From assembly GCF_000718785.1 (NCBI RefSeq), contig NZ_JOCA01000002.1, positions 310,001 through 374,000 of the forward strand: a stretch of DNA of 64,000 nt. The letters are read 5' to 3'. Below, in pieces: positions 44,601 to 52,372 of this stretch (the first letter of the stretch is position 1; each line of letters begins with the position of its first letter). The notes under the pieces are model-generated. The model was given only the letters and a program-made list of their open reading frames with translations. It ran no database searches and was not told the origin of the DNA. This DNA is from Streptomyces sp. NRRL WC-3626 (GTDB lineage: Bacteria > Actinomycetota > Actinomycetes > Streptomycetales > Streptomycetaceae). The translations under genes were made by a program, and so were the position numbers.

Positions 44601-45658
44601 TACGTGTCCGATCCGAAGCCGAGCTTGTCCCGGTTCTTGCCGTCAGGGTTGTACGGGATCCGTGCCGTGTCGTACTTCTGCCGCAGCGTCTTGTCATCGG
44701 GGAGCCCGGATGCCTCGAACAGCTCGTCGCCGAAGTCTTCGTCGATGATCGGCAGGGTCTGCGTCAGCGGATCGCCCTCGTCGTCGTCCATGACCTCGCC
44801 AGCGTAGTAGACGAGGTTCCCCTCCTCATCGATGACGTCGTTCTTGGCGCGCTGGGCGACCTCGACGGTGCCCAGGCCCTTCTTCTTGAGCATCATGTGG
44901 CTGAGCATCGAGCTGACCTGCACGCTTGAGTGAGCACCGGCGTCGGGGAACCAGTCGTAGTTTTGCTGGATCTCTTCCGGCAGGGAGATGTGCTGGTCGT
45001 TCTGGTACTGGTTGATGTCGCTCGTGGTGTTCATCAGGTTCGCCGCGGCGACCTTCCGCGAGAACCACGTACCGATGATGAGGGCGACCATCAGACCCGA
45101 GCCGAGCGTGATGAAGAGCTTGAACCCCGAGACGTCGGCCAGCTGCTCGCCGACCGTCGTCTCGCTCTTCTTGGGCTCAGCCGGCTTCTCGGCGCTGGGC
45201 TTGCCGTCCTTCGCCGCGGTGTACCAGCTGGGGACCGGAACAGCCTCAGCGCTGTGGTAGCACTTCGCCTTCACGTCCGGGTTGCCGTCCTTGGCCAGGG
45301 GCCGGTAGCACTTCACGACCGAGCCGCCCGCACCCGTCGTGGTGTCCTGGACGTAGTACACGCTCGGCTTGCCGGTGCCGTTGCCGGGCACGCCCGAACC
45401 CACGGACGCGCCCACCGAGAGCACCGCCGTGGCGATGAGGGAGTAGAAGACCCAGGCGACGATCGTCACCAGCACGCCGGTAATCACCGCGACGACGATG
45501 CCCGGTCTGGTCGACCTCAGAGTCAGGAACGTGCTGCGGTCCAGCTGCTGGTTGTCGTGGACGTCTCGGTTCGTCAGCGTCTCGCCGGGCGTCCGCGCCG
45601 AGATCTTGTCCCAGCTGCTCGCCTTCGGCCGTGTTGCCTTCCGCCTGTTCGTGGCCAT
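41612..45658 (-). CDS. Type IV coupling protein (VirD4/TraG family), very large
   Basis: 1,348 aa, about twice the usual coupling protein. The N-terminal part has two membrane helices (about 52-82, GIVVAVITGVLVTIVAWVF; about 175-200, FITLGSGLMVALIIGTWFS) separated by an extracellular loop of about 90 residues. The motor domain has a P-loop MVLAITRAGKGQTY (GKG at 396-398) followed by PSNMVINDPKGELL, the VirD4/TraG signature. Walker B is FMLDELGNL (from about 910), then LSIGLGQEQQFTLILQTLQQ and GNTSNIVFLKSTDD. It would bring the relaxase-DNA complex to the secretion channel. The last 300 residues are acidic and unrecognised. A terminator follows. Confidence 0.92.
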   Translation of the reverse strand: MATNRRKATRPKASSWDKISARTPGETLTNRDVHDNQQLDRSTFLTLRSTRPGIVVAVITGVLVTIVAWVFYSLIATAVLSVGASVGSGVPGNGTGKPSVYYVQDTTTGAGGSVVKCYRPLAKDGNPDVKAKCYHSAEAVPVPSWYTAAKDGKPSAEKPAEPKKSETTVGEQLADVSGFKLFITLGSGLMVALIIGTWFSRKVAAANLMNTTSDINQYQNDQHISLPEEIQQNYDWFPDAGAHSSVQVSSMLSHMMLKKKGLGTVEVAQRAKNDVIDEEGNLVYYAGEVMDDDEGDPLTQTLPIIDEDFGDELFEASGLPDDKTLRQKYDTARIPYNPDGKNRDKLGFGSDTYKTVADLIKKDWEFPAYEVQRPAGAYVVDTAPVNTMVLAITRAGKGQTYIEPIIDMWSREKKPSNMVINDPKGELLVKNYVPLVTRGFEPVQFNLINSMKTDIYNPLGLAADAAREGNFTKCALYVENIAGIFFPLDGGEDPVWPNAANNAFKRAAYGLIDFYLEEERELRSAAAVLNMDPALLEQKLDDLWGKATLYNCYQLFVQMSSKKIKNPEAELEKRVKAGEFENNEDALAEEQEKAAAQAFMWEGKADQDMLSLYFNASEELPRNNMRTLVGNAHNALRSMAGAEKMLASVYGIAITAMSFFTDPTISTLTSGKPSQNTDLAGLSFPRRLGVRFAPNYVKRDHLVGQQAVWSAYADPMFTEHLGEDFEHEEIVGREGWARYNFKGKFPDDEAWLKLELVNPQTKMLVRTFYFSFTKNYQVSLNGRHYVVEPVTGNKIVKNGVMRELKPVREGGTRDGKILSFQPGDTLYPDTRLDFSGVGNPEKVSYQARAITQTLSRYSESPKALFLVTPPHLMKYAKLILILVKQLFDVSADQAYMTKSNQKPLYRTRFMLDELGNLQSEGKGIDGFETMLSIGLGQEQQFTLILQTLQQLRDVYGESVDKIVQGNTSNIVFLKSTDDSMIETLEKMSGKTHRSYRDSKQISQDLDKVIGGKTEGRVSYTMNTKEEPLISYNDMAFLSPRNSIVFRAGDAPIWNRNQTILPMSFRLLGNTIKHPGHTYSLQTIPTLSSAMDFDVRMNQPDFVKMLEKRMRQAVKAADAKAQYKEIYSYQEVDIERLDPDVYADEVMEVITTMTTVDEGQDPNAPVVVDPDAYEGMSMFDEDQFIENVEVGVAVAESQAVSAERQRLLYAEGTISKEMLVNPDGSAKVKSLDIEIGEAYKSAQTELEQDREHFSVGGDGELRSADGSQTYISQIRSDAYAHAARRINGHVNNEDSRVFAEGDVTEEDLKSLATVKVHSAFYQYLASLPSWEVLADGRFDRAMAIEMNSK

Positions 45659-45730
45659 CGTGATCCCTTAATCTCGAGCCTCGCTCGTCCTGCTGTCCTG
45701 CTGTCCGGTGCGCCTGCCTGCGCAGACGAC

Positions 45731-45763
45731 GACGGCGCATGGGGAATGCGCCCATGCGCCGTC
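45731..45763 (-). terminator. Hairpin terminator
   Basis: A 13-bp repeat (45731-45743 and 45751-45763, GACGGCGCATGGG and its complement), 31 bp after the stop of the tail-anchored protein gene. Confidence 0.75.
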
Positions 45764-45793
45764 AGATCACCCCGTCGGTCATGACCGGTCCGC

Positions 45794-47860
45794 TCAACGG
45801 GTCAAGACCACCCCGACGATGAAGCCGGCCGCGCCCATCAGGAGCGAGAGCGTGACGATCATGACGACGAGGATCTTGTTCGAGCGGCTTTGCATCTCGG
45901 AGGCCCGCGCCAGCTCGTTGGCGTAGGACTCCTTGTCGGCCTGCATCTCCGCCAGGCGCACCTCATACCGCCTGGCCACTGAATCCTCGACCGTCGACAG
46001 CTGCTGGAGCAGGTCGGTGACCCGTGCCACCTGGGAGTTGGTCTTCTCCTTCTCCAGGTCGAGGTTGTGCTGCCACTCGGCGTCCCGAGCCGTCATCTGC
46101 GTGATGGCGTCCTTGCGGTTGCGTTCGAGCTCGTCCTCCATCCGGCGGATCCGGTCGGCGTGCTCAGAGCGCACCGACTCCAGGAGGTCCTGCTGCTCCC
46201 GGCGCAGGGCGCCGATCTCGTCCGTGGTCCGCAGGTGCTCGGCCAGCGCCTCGGACTGGGCGATGTCGGCCTTGCGGTTGTCGTCGACGATCCGCTGGAT
46301 CTCGGACTTCCACTGGTTCAGGCGCTCTTCCTCGGCCGCCAGGTATTTTGACTGCTGCTCGGCCAGCACCTCGAAGATCCGCGTCTGCCCGGTCTGCATC
46401 TTCAGCGTCGCGTCCGAACGCCGGACGCGCAGGATCTCCTGCTGGTTGTGCGCGTGGGTGTCCTCGATGTCCCGCTCGATCCCGGCGATGGAGTCGGTCT
46501 GCTCGCGCTCCATCTTCGAGCGGTTGCGCTCCTTGTACTGCAGTTCCGCCGAGAGCGCCGCCTGCTGGGCCACCTTGGAGGCCTGAGACTCGTAGTCCTT
46601 GGCGATCTCCGCCCGGCGGGCCCGGATCTTCTCATCCTTCTCCGTCTGCCGCTGCTGGTGCTCGGCCTCGGCGGCGTCCTTGAGCAGCTTGTACCGGGAG
46701 CCCGCGCGGTCGGTGGCCACATCGCGGATGACCTGCTCGGTGTGCGCCGACATGAGGTTGACGTAGAGCGCACGCAGCTCATCCTCATGCGCGGAACGGA
46801 GCTGCATCAGGTCTGCGTTGGCCTGCCGGTTGAGCTGGGCGACCTGGTCCCCGAGCCACTCCGTCGCGCCCTCGGGCACAGCGATCTGCACGACCGGCGC
46901 GCCGATGGCGAAGGTTGCGTTGAACTCATCGAGCCGGACGTCCAGGTCCAGCTCCTCGGAGAGGAACCGACGGGCGATGACGTCGCGCACCTGGGCCTGA
47001 TCGGCCAGCAGCACAGTGTCGCCGGCCTCCTGGTAGTCGCCCTCGACGCCGTAGCCGGCGTCGGTCTCGTCGAAACCCTCGTAGCCGGCCACCTCGTCGC
47101 CGTCGTAGTCCGGCTCCGACTCGACCGGGACGGCGCCCGCGTCGTCGATACCTGCGGCGTCCTCGCCGAGCATGGATGCGTCCGCCCCTTCATCCGCGTC
47201 GACGACGTCGCTGAAGAGCGGCTCGTCGTCCAGGCCCTCGGCAGCCCCCTCGTCACCGGGGATTCCGTCGAAGATCGCATCCCCCTCGTCCTCCCCGAGG
47301 ACCGCGGGGGCAGTGGCTCCAGCTTCGGCGACCAGGCCGCTGTGCTCCTCCCATGCCTTCTTGCCCACGGCTTCTTCGAGGCTCGTGGTACCTGCAGCGA
47401 CAAAGCGTGCCTGCGCGAAGGTCGCATCGTTCACGAGATCGACGAGCAGATCGCCGCTGGGCTTCTGCCACACGACGGCCCAGGCGTAGGTGGCACCGGT
47501 GAGCAGCGAGTACTCCTCCATCCGCGCGAGAGTCTCGTCGGTGGGGATGATGCCGAAGACCTCCTCTTCGAGCATCTCCGCCGTGGCCACCGTGCGGATC
47601 TGGTCGGAGCTGATGAGCTCGATGATCGAGCCCTTCGCCTCGTCCCGGCCGTGCCGCTTGCTCAAGCCACCGATCGAGTCGGCTGCGAGCACGAGCATCA
47701 CCCAGGCCGTACCGCTGGGAAAGACGAACTGCGTGTTCGACCGCAGCAGCTCTACCGCCGCCGGGATTGCCGTTTCTCTCACCACGGAGGCCAGAAGCTC
47801 GTCGGGCTTCTTCTTCCGCTCCTTCCTGCGGCTTCCCGTTGCCGTACCCAGAATGCCCAT
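45794..47860 (-). CDS. Tail-anchored coiled-coil protein, 688 aa
   Basis: A basic N-terminal 20 residues, a globular domain (about 20-170; VFPSGTAWVMLVLAADSIGG), an acidic low-complexity linker (about 190-275), a second small domain (about 285-340) and a long coiled coil (about 350-640; KDAAEAEHQQRQTEKDEKIR; EELERNRKD-type heptads). It ends in one membrane helix (NKILVVMIVTLSLLMGAAGF). This shape places a rod in the cytoplasm attached to the membrane at its C-terminus. It might position DNA or the coupling protein encoded next to it. Not recognised as a family. Confidence 0.72.
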   Translation of the reverse strand: MGILGTATGSRRKERKKKPDELLASVVRETAIPAAVELLRSNTQFVFPSGTAWVMLVLAADSIGGLSKRHGRDEAKGSIIELISSDQIRTVATAEMLEEEVFGIIPTDETLARMEEYSLLTGATYAWAVVWQKPSGDLLVDLVNDATFAQARFVAAGTTSLEEAVGKKAWEEHSGLVAEAGATAPAVLGEDEGDAIFDGIPGDEGAAEGLDDEPLFSDVVDADEGADASMLGEDAAGIDDAGAVPVESEPDYDGDEVAGYEGFDETDAGYGVEGDYQEAGDTVLLADQAQVRDVIARRFLSEELDLDVRLDEFNATFAIGAPVVQIAVPEGATEWLGDQVAQLNRQANADLMQLRSAHEDELRALYVNLMSAHTEQVIRDVATDRAGSRYKLLKDAAEAEHQQRQTEKDEKIRARRAEIAKDYESQASKVAQQAALSAELQYKERNRSKMEREQTDSIAGIERDIEDTHAHNQQEILRVRRSDATLKMQTGQTRIFEVLAEQQSKYLAAEEERLNQWKSEIQRIVDDNRKADIAQSEALAEHLRTTDEIGALRREQQDLLESVRSEHADRIRRMEDELERNRKDAITQMTARDAEWQHNLDLEKEKTNSQVARVTDLLQQLSTVEDSVARRYEVRLAEMQADKESYANELARASEMQSRSNKILVVMIVTLSLLMGAAGFIVGVVLTR

Positions 47861-47910
47861 TGATGCACGATCCCTCCGCTAATAAAACACAGTTCACCTG
47901 ATTTATGAGT

Positions 47911-47977
47911 ATCTTATCGCCTCTCTATCGCGATAGGCAATCATGGGGCATGGATGGGCTATCGACTCGTGAGTCGA
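47911..47977 (-). promoter_or_regulatory. Promoter-operator region with two palindromes
   Basis: A perfect 12-bp palindrome CTATCGCGATAG (47925-47936) and an inverted repeat TCGACTC-GT-GAGTCGA (47962-47977) sit upstream of a minus-strand TAAGAT box (47911-47916), about 50-115 bp before the start at 47860. Both are built from the TCGA/CGAGTCGA word found at other transfer promoters. Confidence 0.55.
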
Positions 47978-48003
47978 CTCGTTCCCGCCGTCCTCGGACC
48001 GGT

Positions 48004-50913
48004 TCATCGCACCGCGCTGACCTCGACGTAGGCGTCGGAACTCAGCAGGTTCTTGTCGTCGCTGACCAGGTCGCCGACGACGTCGATGCGGATACGCCGT
48101 TCCGAGGGGTGCTCGTTGAGGAAGGTCGCCACCGCGGTGGTGACCTCGTCGGTCAGCTTCGCCACAGCCGCACGCGCACCGCCGGCATCAGAGGCGGTAT
48201 CGCCCTTGTCCTCGATGAGGTACTGCAGGACCCTCGCATCGACGTCGATGCGCACGTTGTGCTTGACGAACACCTCCTGCACCATCTGGCGCAGCTTCTT
48301 CCGCACGATCTTTTGCTGCGTCAGCAGCGACAGCGGCTGGAAAGGCACGATCGCGTCGATACGACCCAGCAGCTCGGGCGGAAATCGGTTGTCGCCCGTC
48401 GTCGAGGAGATCGAGCGGCGGATGAGCTTCTCGTACTCCAGCAGCTGCTTGCCCGACCCGGTGTCGTCCGCCGCGTACTGCGCGATGTCCTTGTAGATCT
48501 CCGAGCCGGCGTTCGTCGTCAGCACGATGTAGGTGTTGAGGAAGCTCACCTCGCGGTTGTTGGCGTCGTTGAGCCGGCCGTCGTCGAGCACCTGCAGCAG
48601 CACGCGTGTCACCATCGCCGAGGCCTTCTCGACCTCGTCGAAAAGCAGCACAGCGTGGGAGAGGGCCCACACGCGCTTGGTGAGCTCAGAACGGAACGCC
48701 GCGAACGACGAGTCCTCGGCGTACTCCGTCATGTCGAACCGGATCAGGTGCCGCTGGTCGTCACCGAACAGCAGTCGTGCCAGCTGCTTCGTGAGCTCCG
48801 TGTTGTGCGTGACCACGAACTGACCAGCCTGGTAGAGGTGCTCCTCGTCGTTGACGTAGATGCACGACGAGCTCTGCTGCTCCGGCAGCTTCTCGATCGA
48901 CGCGATGCCGACCATGTCGAACTTCTTCACGCGCTTACGACCCGAGGTCTCGATGGCCGCGCGCCGTGCGATCTCCTGCTTGCGGGGGAGGGAGAAGAAC
49001 CCGGCCTTATCCTCGTTGCCGACCTTCACGTGCACGCCGTACTCGACCAGTTCGCGCCCGTCCTCCTTCGTGCGTGTCCACGATTTGATCGTGTTCGAGA
49101 CGCCGAGCGAGAACAGCACCTCCCTAAGGTCCTCCGTGAGCCCCTTGGAGAACGTCGAGTACGAGACGTTGAAGCGGTCGTTCGAGGCACCGATCGATCC
49201 GTCGGTGTCGAAAAGGCCCCGCACCAGCGCCCACCGCTGCTGTACCGATCCGTGTTTGTACCTCTCCGGGATACGGCGCTCCGCCGAGCGCGCACCGATC
49301 AGATCGGGAACCGAGGCAAGCACGTCCTTCGTCTGGTACAGCGAATCGCGGCGGTCCTCCACCGGGCCAACACCGACAGGGAAAACCCAGCTGTAGTTGC
49401 GTCCGTACGACTTCGGTGCCGACCCCAGCCATTCGCCCACCATCCACACGGTGTGGTCGGCGTCGTCCCCGTCAGACGAGAGCGTCAGCTGCCTCTCAGT
49501 GAGGCACCCGTTACCGATGAGGACGCCCAAGACGTACGGGTCGACGTCGAAGTCCTGCTCCGGCCAGTGCACCGGTCCGTTCGCCGGGATGAAGAACTTC
49601 AGATCTTCCCGAGAGTCGCCGGGGTAGGTCCGCACGACGCCACGCTCGACCATTTCCTGCGTGCTCAGGACCATCGGCGCGACGTCCTTGCCCGCATGCT
49701 TCTTCGACCGCTGCTTGGCTGTGTAGACCGTCCACAAGTGCGGTCCTCCAACGTCGAGAGTCCGGCCGTCCCAGAGCGTGACCCGGTAGACGTCCTGCAT
49801 GCCCTGCGGGAAGTGTCCGAGCACCTCGACCGGGTGACCTTGGCGACCGAACACTCTGTCGCCCGGGACCAGGTCGCCGTGCAGCTTCCAGGTGGTCTCG
49901 CCGTCGCTCGAGTAGACAGGAACCTGCGTCGAGTCGACGCAGAATTTCCCCGTTCCCGTCGATCCCGTGAACAGCAGGCTCGCCATCGGCTTCCCCTTGT
50001 CGTTGAGGTCCGCCACCGACAACTGCAGACGACGCGCCACCGCGCCGGTCGCCCAGTCCTGGCTGAACACCTTGGCGTCCAGCTGCTTCTTGATCTTCGC
50101 GCCGTCGACCCGGAATGCGACGTTCACGTTCAGGGACTCCATGAGCACGTCCGAGAGCAGGTCCCGATCCATCGGTCGGTGCGTCAGGCGATGCCAGCCG
50201 ACCATGGAGTCGAGCACGAGGATCGACTTGCGCGGCTGGGCGCTGGCCGGCATGTAGCGCTGGGTGTACTCGTAGATCTGCTGGAAGACGTGGTCGTCGT
50301 AGAACTCGTCGGCCACCCCGTACCGTTCGGCCATGCCCTGCAGGATCTTGATGGTCGTCGCCTGGTCCGGCGGGTTGAGGTTGATGCGCTGCAGGCGCTC
50401 GACGAGCGGCTGGTTCGGCGAGATGTGCTTGTGGAACTCCTCGTAGGTCGTCGCCGCGATGATCCTGATGCCTCGGGTTCCCGAAGCCGCGAGGACCGGC
50501 TTGATGGCCTCGACAGCGGCGTCGGAGAGCTGGATGATCTGGTGGAACTCGTCGATGAAGAGCACCACTTCGTGCTTCTCGTCCTTGACGAAGTCCTCGG
50601 CCTCGTCGAAGAAACCCTTGAGCTTCGAGGCCATGTTCTCGGCGTTGCCCGCCTCGGAGATCATGCGCGCCGGGTCCACCTCCAGGTAGAGGCGGCCCGG
50701 ATCCACGAGCATCGTGGCCTGGACCAATGCGGTCTTTCCCGTTCCGGCCTCGGCCAGTAGAAGCGCATTGCACAGCTCAGGGCGGCTCATCGAGGCCAGC
50801 AGCTGCATCGTCTCGTGCTCACGGCCGACGATGTCGCGCTCGGCCTTCTTCAGTGGCTCCGAGAGCTTGGACAGGAGTGGGTAGCGCTCGTTGAGCTGTG
50901 CCTCGTGGAACAT
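48004..50913 (-). CDS. Clp-type double AAA+ ATPase interrupted by an intein
   Basis: 969 aa precursor from the ATG at 50913; about 588 aa after splicing. First AAA module: Walker A AEAGTGKT (54-61), Walker B VVLFIDEFHQ (116-125), then IIAATTYEEFHKHISPNQPL as in ClpA/B. Second module: TGSTGTGK (316-323), intein, then TELTKQLARLLFGDDQRHL, Walker B VLLFDEVEKA and a Clp-type C-terminal domain (RFPPELLGRIDAIVPF). Removal of the intein rebuilds a GTGKT P-loop. A related uninterrupted gene is at 8729. It probably unfolds or assembles a component of the transfer system. The frame also extends upstream to 51072, across a terminator, so the start at 50913 is preferred. Confidence 0.9.
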   Translation of the reverse strand: MFHEAQLNERYPLLSKLSEPLKKAERDIVGREHETMQLLASMSRPELCNALLLAEAGTGKTALVQATMLVDPGRLYLEVDPARMISEAGNAENMASKLKGFFDEAEDFVKDEKHEVVLFIDEFHQIIQLSDAAVEAIKPVLAASGTRGIRIIAATTYEEFHKHISPNQPLVERLQRINLNPPDQATTIKILQGMAERYGVADEFYDDHVFQQIYEYTQRYMPASAQPRKSILVLDSMVGWHRLTHRPMDRDLLSDVLMESLNVNVAFRVDGAKIKKQLDAKVFSQDWATGAVARRLQLSVADLNDKGKPMASLLFTGSTGTGKFCVDSTQVPVYSSDGETTWKLHGDLVPGDRVFGRQGHPVEVLGHFPQGMQDVYRVTLWDGRTLDVGGPHLWTVYTAKQRSKKHAGKDVAPMVLSTQEMVERGVVRTYPGDSREDLKFFIPANGPVHWPEQDFDVDPYVLGVLIGNGCLTERQLTLSSDGDDADHTVWMVGEWLGSAPKSYGRNYSWVFPVGVGPVEDRRDSLYQTKDVLASVPDLIGARSAERRIPERYKHGSVQQRWALVRGLFDTDGSIGASNDRFNVSYSTFSKGLTEDLREVLFSLGVSNTIKSWTRTKEDGRELVEYGVHVKVGNEDKAGFFSLPRKQEIARRAAIETSGRKRVKKFDMVGIASIEKLPEQQSSSCIYVNDEEHLYQAGQFVVTHNTELTKQLARLLFGDDQRHLIRFDMTEYAEDSSFAAFRSELTKRVWALSHAVLLFDEVEKASAMVTRVLLQVLDDGRLNDANNREVSFLNTYIVLTTNAGSEIYKDIAQYAADDTGSGKQLLEYEKLIRRSISSTTGDNRFPPELLGRIDAIVPFQPLSLLTQQKIVRKKLRQMVQEVFVKHNVRIDVDARVLQYLIEDKGDTASDAGGARAAVAKLTDEVTTAVATFLNEHPSERRIRIDVVGDLVSDDKNLLSSDAYVEVSAVR
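48802..49944 (-). other. Intein with LAGLIDADG endonuclease, apparent class 3
   Basis: 381 residues inserted between the Lys and Thr of a P-loop (GTGK/TELTK). It begins FCVDSTQVPVYSSDG and ends VVTHN before +1 Thr. If residue 1 were the Cys, the ligated P-loop would carry an extra Phe; with Phe as residue 1 the motif is restored. The three marks of class 3 inteins are visible: Trp in block B (GGPHLW), Cys in block F (SSCIYV) and Thr in block G (VVTHN). Two LAGLIDADG-like motifs, YVLGVLIGNG and LVRGLFDTDG, indicate a homing endonuclease, possibly still active. Confidence 0.85.
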
Positions 50914-50966
50914 GCCGCGCAAGACCTCTCGACTGGACTGAAGATTTAACTGGAAAATCAGTCGAA

Positions 50967-50992
50967 ACCCTATCACGGGTAGCATTCGATAG
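50967..50992 (-). promoter_or_regulatory. Promoter of the intein-containing Clp gene
   Basis: On the minus strand CTATCGAATG (50983-50992) precedes GATAGGGT with TAGGGT at 50967-50972, TCGA lying 17 bases upstream of it. Start codon 54 bp downstream. Confidence 0.5.
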
Positions 50993-51010
50993 GGCATTGA
51001 ATGGAGAATG

Positions 51011-51044
51011 CGAAAGGCCCCGGAGTGAACTCCGGGGCCTTTCG
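51011..51044 (-). terminator. Strong hairpin terminator
   Basis: A 16-bp perfect repeat (51011-51026 and 51029-51044) with a 2-nt loop at the tip; it separates the secreted-protein genes from the Clp promoter. Confidence 0.85.
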
Positions 51045-51204
51045 TTCCATGCACTGGTCGCGGGTCGCTCACTCGCCGTATTCGGACTCGCGGAACCCTG
51101 CCGGACTGGGGTGAGGGCTGGAGTGGAAGCGCGGCGCCGAGGGGGCAGGCCAGGCGGAGGTGCCCCGGGCCGGGCGGCCCGGGGCACGGAAGTGAGGCGG
51201 TGCC

Positions 51205-51564
51205 TCAGTCCAGGCACATGCGCACGTCGCGGTAGACGTACTTGCCGGAGACCCAGCCCGTCTTCTTGGTGTTCTTGTCGGTGATGTACACCCAGGTCGC
51301 GCCCTTGGTGGTCTTGTGCACCGTGAACTTGTGCGACTTGTAGAGGACCCCGACTGCGGTCGACTTGGTGGTCGCCTTCGAGCGGATGGTCACCGCGCTG
51401 GTGCCGTGCACCGCCCACGGAAGGTAGGGGTTGGTGGTGCAGGACGAGGCGGGCACCGCGGTGGCGACCGACTGCGGCGCGGCGGTGGCCGCCGGGGCGG
51501 ACAGCAGCGGCAGGGCGACGGCGGCCGCGGTGGCCGCGAGTACGGCTATGCGACGTGCAGACAT
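51205..51564 (-). CDS. Secreted bacterial SH3-like protein, 119 aa
   Basis: A Sec signal peptide (SARRIAVLAATAAAVALPLL with an APAATAA cleavage region) is followed by an SH3-like domain: NPYLPWAVHGTSAVTIRSKA, then TTKSTAVGVLYKSHKFTVHK, then WVYITDKNTKKTGWVSGKYV. Such domains bind cell-wall peptides or proteins. One conserved Cys near the domain start and one at the end may form a disulfide. It is one of two similar genes here and looks like a Streptomyces passenger. Confidence 0.82.
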   Translation of the reverse strand: MSARRIAVLAATAAAVALPLLSAPAATAAPQSVATAVPASSCTTNPYLPWAVHGTSAVTIRSKATTKSTAVGVLYKSHKFTVHKTTKGATWVYITDKNTKKTGWVSGKYVYRDVRMCLD

Positions 51565-51771
51565 GTGCAAACCTCCATAAAAGGGGTGTGGTTGGGTAGG
51601 GGTGTGCCTCGGCGAGAGGTTGGTGGGCAGGCGCTGGCGGGGTGTCGTGTCACCGGCGTCGCCAGGGGCCTGGAAGGCAGGCCTGGCCGTGGTCAGGTCA
51701 GGGCGTTTCTGCCAGGTCGCTCCAGGAGGGAGCGGTCTGGGGGCGCGTCGCGTCGGCGTCGCGCGGTGGTG

Positions 51772-52110
51772 CTAGAACCAGCTGGCGGCGACCCGGCCCT
51801 TCGTGCCGTACGAGCTGGAGGAGAGACTCTCCCCGTAGTACCAGCGGTTGCCGTACTTGTTGACGGCGGAGCACTCCACCCAGAACTCGCCGGCGGAGTC
51901 GAGGTGGCCCTTGGACTTGTATGCCACGCCGGGGCCGGTGCGAATGTTCGGCCACTCCAGGTTGGGGCCCCACACGGAGTGGTTGCGGTCGTTGCGGGTG
52001 CAGGCGGACGAGCCGACGGCGGACGCGGGCGTGGCGACGGCGGCGAGGCCGCCGAGCAGGACCGCGGTGGCCGTCGTCGTCATGACGGCGTTGCGGATGG
52101 CGGATCGCAT
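51772..52110 (-). CDS. Secreted SH3-like protein, 112 aa
   Basis: From the ATG at 52110: signal peptide (RSAIRNAVMTTTATAVLLGG, then LAAVATPASA), a Cys, then NIRTGPGVAYKSKGHLDSAG and CSAVNKYGNRWYYGESLSSS, the SH3b pattern (rRsGPgt.y...G.l..G......C......W). No catalytic domain. Paired with the gene at 51205, with about 200 bp between. Confidence 0.8.
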   Translation of the reverse strand: MRSAIRNAVMTTTATAVLLGGLAAVATPASAVGSSACTRNDRNHSVWGPNLEWPNIRTGPGVAYKSKGHLDSAGEFWVECSAVNKYGNRWYYGESLSSSSYGTKGRVAASWF

Positions 52111-52207
52111 GAGAAGAAACCTTCGGTTGGAGGTGTTCGTCGAGGTGCGGGGGACGCTGGAGACGCGGCCCCCGCCCAGCGCGGCGGACGCGCTGGGGAT
52201 CTGTGGA

Positions 52208-52333
52208 TCAGCCGTGCGAAGCTGGCTGATCGCCCTGACGGGAGCGGCGCCGTGAGTACGTCGAGGCACCCACGGCAGCGAGGCCGACAGCGAGCATTCC
52301 GCTTGCGACGACGGCGAGTTCACCAAGTGACAT
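52208..52333 (-). CDS. Very small membrane protein, 41 aa
   Basis: An ATG at 52333 opens SLGELAVVASGMLAVGLAAV, then GASTYSRRRSRQGDQPASHG. This is one hydrophobic helix followed by a basic tail. There is no strong ribosome binding site. Plausible because the helix-plus-positive tail design is common, but it could be chance. Confidence 0.4.
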   Translation of the reverse strand: MSLGELAVVASGMLAVGLAAVGASTYSRRRSRQGDQPASHG

Positions 52334-52372
52334 CCAGGGGCTTTTCGAACAAGGCTTAACTCGACCTCGGTC

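Noticed and set aside
38070..44929. Two long plus-strand frames (about 960 and 1,110 codons) opposite the polymerase and coupling-protein genes
   Set aside because: Both are made of Arg, Leu, Val, Ala and Asp repeats typical of antisense frames; the minus-strand genes carry clear catalytic motifs.
49900..49944. Ordinary class 1 intein starting at the Cys after Phe
   Set aside because: It would leave Phe between Lys and Thr of the P-loop, and the Trp/Cys/Thr set of class 3 is present. Kept only as the alternative to test.
47905..50760. Plus-strand frame opposite the intein-containing Clp gene
   Set aside because: Antisense shadow; no ribosome binding site or motif.
48004..50913. Start of the Clp-type gene at 51072
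   Set aside because: The extra 53 codons run through the promoter-like region and a 16-bp terminator hairpin; the ATG at 50913 begins a normal helical N-terminus.
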